Origin: Sulfitobacter sp. M05
Lineage (GTDB): Bacteria > Pseudomonadota > Alphaproteobacteria > Rhodobacterales > Rhodobacteraceae
DNA: 64,000 bases
NCBI RefSeq assembly: GCF_029285175.1
Contig: NZ_JABEDH010000004.1
Location: 1-64,000, forward strand
Reading direction: 5' to 3'
The notes under the pieces are model-generated. The model worked only from the letters and a program-made list of their open reading frames with translations. It was not told the origin of the DNA and did no database searches. Below, piece after piece: positions 60,803-64,000 of the stretch; within the stretch, counting starts at the first letter, position 1; every line of letters begins with the position of its first letter. The position numbers and the translations under genes are program-made.

Positions 60803-60829
60803 GCCGGTGCCAATTGGCACCGGCCTTTC
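60803..60829 (+). terminator. Rho-independent terminator after the methyltransferase gene
   Basis: GCCGGTGCC-AATT-GGCACCGGC (60803-60824) is a perfect 9-bp stem with a 4-base loop and is followed by CTTTCT. It is 36 bases after the stop codon. Confidence 0.8.
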
Positions 60830-60961
60830 TGTCTGCTGTGCGACTGGCGTGATGCCCAAGGTATGTTTAGTCCCGCGCCCTTGAAACGTGACGGCACAGT
60901 TTCCTGTTCCCAGAGCCCCCTTGCATGAATCACAAGGGGTCTTTACGTCTTGTCGATAGAA

Positions 60962-60988
60962 GCGAAATAAAGTTTCGCTATGTGAAAC
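60962..60988. promoter_or_regulatory. Candidate operator upstream of the IclR-type regulator
   Basis: Two overlapping inverted repeats, GCGAAA-TAAAG-TTTCGC (60962-60978) and GTTTC-GCTATGT-GAAAC (60972-60988), lie 33 to 59 bases before the chosen start. TTTCGC/GCGAAA half-sites are typical of IclR-type operators in roseobacters, so autoregulation is plausible. Confidence 0.55.
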
Positions 60989-61020
60989 AAGTGGGGCGCA
61001 AGCTTGCAAAAGAGCAGAAC

Positions 61021-61830
61021 ATGCGGATCATCTCGGGCGACGGGGCCGGCGCGATGAACGCCGAAACCACAGACCGCAAGTTTGCCAATACGCTGGGGCG
61101 GGGCCTTGGTATTTTGCGCGCGTTTCATGCAAGCGATAACGGTTTGACCCATGCTGAAATCGCCGCCCGGACGGGGCTGCCCAAACCCACCATTTCCCGA
61201 CTTACTTATACCCTGTGCGAGCTTGGCTATCTGGCCCATGGCGGGCGGAACGAACGGTTCCGGCTGGGGCCGGCGGCGGTAGCGCTGGGGTCGGTGGCGT
61301 CTCTGTCCAACAGTTTTGTTGATCTGGCGTCCGACACAATGCAGCGGCTGGCGGATGCAACCGGCACGCTGGCCTTGATTGCCGTGCGTGACGGCACGCG
61401 GATGCTGCTGGTGAAAACCTGGCGTCCGACTGGCGCATCGACGATCTGGCTGGACCCGGGCCAGCGCATTCCGGTTTTCGGCTCATCTTCCGGACTGGCG
61501 GTGTTGGCCACTATGGACGCTGAGAAGTTCGCGGCCCTCGATGAAAGCACCGAGATGGCACAGTTCCGGCAGGAGGGTTTTGACCAATTGATCGGTCAAG
61601 GTTTTGCCGTGGCCCCGGCACCCACCCGGTATGCCAGCACAGTGAGCGCGGTCAGCGTGCCATATTTTGCAACCGAATTTGGCGAAAGCGTCGCCTTTAC
61701 CTGCGGAGCTCTGCCGCGCGATCTGCCAGATGCGCGGATCGTGGCTGAAGTCGGGCCCGCCCTTAGAGACGCGGTGCGCCGCCTTGAACACCGGACCGGA
61801 CATGCGCCTGCGCTGGCCCGTCGTGGTTGA
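61021..61830 (+). CDS. IclR-family regulator
   Basis: The 269-residue product has a winged helix (GLTHAEIAARTGLPKPTISRLTYTL, given in part) and an IclR effector-binding domain (LALIAVRDGTRMLLVKTWRP, DPGQRIPVFGSSSGLAVLA). It precedes a beta-oxidation gene by 17 bases in the same direction, so it probably controls fatty-acid or acyl-CoA breakdown. The start is uncertain: ATG 61021 is used, ATG 61054 is a near alternative, and an upstream in-frame ATG at 60925 would bring the palindromes into the coding region. Confidence 0.85.
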   Translation: MRIISGDGAGAMNAETTDRKFANTLGRGLGILRAFHASDNGLTHAEIAARTGLPKPTISRLTYTLCELGYLAHGGRNERFRLGPAAVALGSVASLSNSFVDLASDTMQRLADATGTLALIAVRDGTRMLLVKTWRPTGASTIWLDPGQRIPVFGSSSGLAVLATMDAEKFAALDESTEMAQFRQEGFDQLIGQGFAVAPAPTRYASTVSAVSVPYFATEFGESVAFTCGALPRDLPDARIVAEVGPALRDAVRRLEHRTGHAPALARRG

Positions 61831-61847
61831 ACCCCCAGGAGAACGAA

Positions 61848-63944
61848 ATGACAGATAAAATCGCCTATACCCGCCATGACGATATCGCCGTGCTGCGCAT
61901 CCAGAACCCGCCGGTGAATGCCTTGTCCCAAGCCGTACGTCAGGGATTGTGGGATGCCATGGACCGCGCCGAAGCGGATGACGGTGTGCGCGCGGTGCTG
62001 ATTGTGGGCGCGGGACGTGCCTTTATCGCCGGAGCGGATATCACCGAATTTGGCAAACCGCCGATGGAGCCACATCTGCCGGTTCTCTGTGCCCGGATCG
62101 AAGCATCGCCGCTGTTGGTGGTTGCGTCGATGCATGGGGTGTCGCTGGGCGGCGGACTGGAGGTCGCACTTTGTGCGCATTACCGCGTCGCGCAACCATC
62201 TGCCCGTGTCGGCCTGCCTGAAGTACATCTGGGGCTGATCCCCGGTGCCGGTGGCACCCAGCGTCTGCCGCGTTTGACGGGGGCAGAGCCGGCGCTGGAC
62301 ATGATCACAAGCGGTCGTCAGGTCAAAGCTGCTGAGGCGCTGGAACTGGGTGTGGTGGATCGCGTCAACGAAGGCGATCCCGAAGCGGTTGGCCTTGCCT
62401 ATACACGTGATTTGCTGGCCGAGGGTGCGCAGCCGCGCCCGGTCAGCGCCTTGCCTGCAGCACCAGCCATCGACTGGGATGCGACCTATGAGGCGGTGCT
62501 GAAAAAGGGCCGTGGCCAGATCAGCCCGGCAACCGCCGTGCGCGCTGTTCAGGCCGCCAGCGAAATGTCTTTTGCTGATGGCATGGCCAAGGAACGTGAA
62601 TTGTTCATGGAGCTGATGGGAACAGATCAGCGTCAGGGCATGATCCACGCGTTCTTTTCAGAGCGTGCGGTGGGCAATCTGCCTGAGCTAAAGGGGGTTG
62701 CACCACGTGAATTGAAGGCCGTTGGCGTGATCGGGGGCGGCACCATGGGGGCGGGGATTGCCACGGCGGCGCTGTTGTCCGGGTTTGAAGTTGTCCTGAT
62801 TGAAATGACCGCCGAAGCTGCCGAGGCCGCCCATGGCCGGATCAGCGGTAACCTGTCGGGTGCCTTAAAGCGCGGCAAGATCAGTCAGGAAAAATTCGAC
62901 ACGCTGACCCAAAAGGCGCTGGTTGTGTCAACGTCCTATGACAGCCTGAACAACGTTGATTTGGTGGTCGAAGCGGTTTTTGAAAACATGGACGTCAAGA
63001 AAGAGGTCTTTGGCAAACTGGATGCCGTTTGCAAACCGGGCTGTATCCTTGCTTCTAACACCTCGTATCTGGATGTTGATGAAATTGCGGCTTCTACTGC
63101 GCGCCCTGCGGATGTGATCGGGCTTCATTTCTTCTCGCCGGCGCATATCATGAAGCTGCTTGAAGTGGTTGTCGCAAAGGAAACCGCCTCTGATGTTGTC
63201 GCGACCGGTTTTGCGTTGGGCAAGGCGCTGGGCAAAATTTCGGTGCGTGCGGGTGTGTGTGACGGGTTTATCGGGAACCGCATCCTTGCCACCTACCGGA
63301 CCGCCGCGGATCACATGGTGCTGGACGGCGCATCGCCCTATCAGATCGACAAGGCATTGGTGAACTTCGGTTTTGCCATGGGGCCATTTGCCGTGGCCGA
63401 CCTTGCCGGGCTCGACATCGGTTGGATGACCCGCAAGCGCAAAGCGCCGCACCGCCACCCGGCAGAGCGGGTGCCGACCTATATTGATCACCTGTGCGAG
63501 GATGGTCACTTTGGCCAGAAAACCGGAGAGGGGTATTATATCTATGCGGCCGGTAAACGTGCAGGTGTGCCGAACCCCAAAATTGCCGAACTGGTCGCAG
63601 CGGAACAGGCAAGCCTGGGAATTACGCCGCGTCCTTTCACCGATGAAGAGATTGTGCGTCGCTACATGTGTGCCATGGTTAATGAAGCCGCGAAAGTCGT
63701 TGGTGAAGGCATCGCGCGCCGTCCGCTGGACGTCGATATGACGCTGCTCTTTGGCTACGGCTTTCCGCGCTATTGGGGGGGACCCATGAAATGGGCCGAT
63801 ATTCAGGGTCTGCCGGAGGTTCTGGCGGATATCGAAAGCTATGCTGCTGAAGATGCCTGGTTCTGGCAACCCGCCCCGCTCTTGAAAACACTGGTCGCCG
63901 AAGGGCGCACTTTCGATGACATGAACAAGGACGCCGCCAAATGA
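61848..63944 (+). CDS. Bifunctional enoyl-CoA hydratase / 3-hydroxyacyl-CoA dehydrogenase (FadB/FadJ-like)
   Basis: The 698-residue protein joins a crotonase domain (RIQNPPVNALSQAVRQGLWD, oxyanion segment GRAFIAGADITEF, GVSLGGGLEVALCAHYR, then VGLPEVHLGLIPGAGGTQRL) to a 3-hydroxyacyl-CoA dehydrogenase (VGVIGGGTMGAGIATAALLSG as the NAD site; IGLHFFSPAHIMKLLEVV; GDGFIGNRIL-type block CDGFIGNRIL). The Glu pair of enoyl-CoA hydratase is present in GLPEVHLG and VALCAHYR context. AGGAG precedes ATG 61848. It overlaps a thiolase gene by four bases, so together they form a beta-oxidation or polyhydroxyalkanoate/ketogenic module. Confidence 0.93.
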   Translation: MTDKIAYTRHDDIAVLRIQNPPVNALSQAVRQGLWDAMDRAEADDGVRAVLIVGAGRAFIAGADITEFGKPPMEPHLPVLCARIEASPLLVVASMHGVSLGGGLEVALCAHYRVAQPSARVGLPEVHLGLIPGAGGTQRLPRLTGAEPALDMITSGRQVKAAEALELGVVDRVNEGDPEAVGLAYTRDLLAEGAQPRPVSALPAAPAIDWDATYEAVLKKGRGQISPATAVRAVQAASEMSFADGMAKERELFMELMGTDQRQGMIHAFFSERAVGNLPELKGVAPRELKAVGVIGGGTMGAGIATAALLSGFEVVLIEMTAEAAEAAHGRISGNLSGALKRGKISQEKFDTLTQKALVVSTSYDSLNNVDLVVEAVFENMDVKKEVFGKLDAVCKPGCILASNTSYLDVDEIAASTARPADVIGLHFFSPAHIMKLLEVVVAKETASDVVATGFALGKALGKISVRAGVCDGFIGNRILATYRTAADHMVLDGASPYQIDKALVNFGFAMGPFAVADLAGLDIGWMTRKRKAPHRHPAERVPTYIDHLCEDGHFGQKTGEGYYIYAAGKRAGVPNPKIAELVAAEQASLGITPRPFTDEEIVRRYMCAMVNEAAKVVGEGIARRPLDVDMTLLFGYGFPRYWGGPMKWADIQGLPEVLADIESYAAEDAWFWQPAPLLKTLVAEGRTFDDMNKDAAK

Positions 63945-64000
63945 AACAAGCAGTTATCGTCTCAACCGCCCGCACAGGCCTCGCGAAGTCTTTTCGCGGC
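63941..64000 (+). CDS. Acetyl-CoA acyltransferase (thiolase), 5' end only
   Basis: The last 60 bases encode MKQAVIVSTARTGLAKSFRG, the standard start of a thiolase (VIVSTARTG). The gene is cut by the window end. Its ATG overlaps the FadB-like stop (ATGA), which supports a FadBA-like pair completing a round of beta-oxidation. Only 20 residues can be judged. Confidence 0.85.
   Translation, partial: MKQAVIVSTARTGLAKSFRG

Overview
The window looks like chromosomal DNA of a Roseobacter-group member of the Rhodobacteraceae (Alphaproteobacteria). The grounds are moderately high GC, a complete sox thiosulfate-oxidation locus in Paracoccus/roseobacter order (soxR-S | V-W-X-Y-Z-A-B-C-D-E-F), a rhizobial-type glycerol ABC operon (glpD-S-T-P-Q-U-V), and the alphaproteobacterial run murA / DUF2948 / hisD / UPF0262 / small phosphatase. 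I cannot name a species from sequence alone.

Layout. 1-6.5 kb: the end of tuf, a secreted protein, a CatB/Vat-like acetyltransferase, then only the first four genes of the S10 operon (rpsJ, rplC, rplD, rplW), closed by a hairpin and followed by three coupled unknown genes and a cold-shock gene. 6.7-15.6 kb: a WGR protein, then glpR divergent from the glycerol/glycerol-3-phosphate operon. 15.6-17.9 kb: a GlxA-type regulator and a divergent MFS exporter. 18-33.3 kb: the sulfur-oxidation island. SoxAX, YZ, B and CD are the catalytic core. SoxV/W/S keep SoxY reduced, SoxE/F form a flavocytochrome-like pair, SoxR is the probable sulfane-sensing repressor, and two YeeE/YedE-type transporters, a DUF302 protein and two metallo-beta-lactamase-fold proteins flank the core. 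33.4-42.3 kb: housekeeping genes (lytic transglycosylase, tRNA-Thr, murA, hisD, lepA). 42.3-45.3 kb: a REP hairpin with a frameshifted REP-associated transposase, an RTX/DUF4214 protein and a PhnA/YjdM-like protein. 45.3-51.3 kb: a compact minus-strand operon of four glycosyltransferases, a histidine phosphatase and a polysaccharide-deacetylase-like protein. 51.6-54 kb: a large MscS channel. 54.2-60.1 kb: a yejFABE-type peptide ABC importer. 60.3-64 kb: a methyltransferase and an IclR-regulated beta-oxidation pair (FadB-like, thiolase) cut by the window end.

Points that stand out: the two glycerol-transporter ATPases have complementary degenerate motifs, predicting one competent and one degenerate ATP site; one sox-linked metallo-beta-lactamase-fold protein has lost its zinc motif; a SoxR-like operator sits in front of the other one; an apparent intrinsic terminator lies between soxA and soxB; the S10 operon is cut after rplW; and the glycan operon has no recognisable export partner. 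Start codons were chosen from ribosome binding sites and family alignment by memory; no database search was possible. No stretch longer than about 300 bases lacks a gene, apart from the region around the tRNA at 34823-35258, which holds a hairpin and the tRNA itself.
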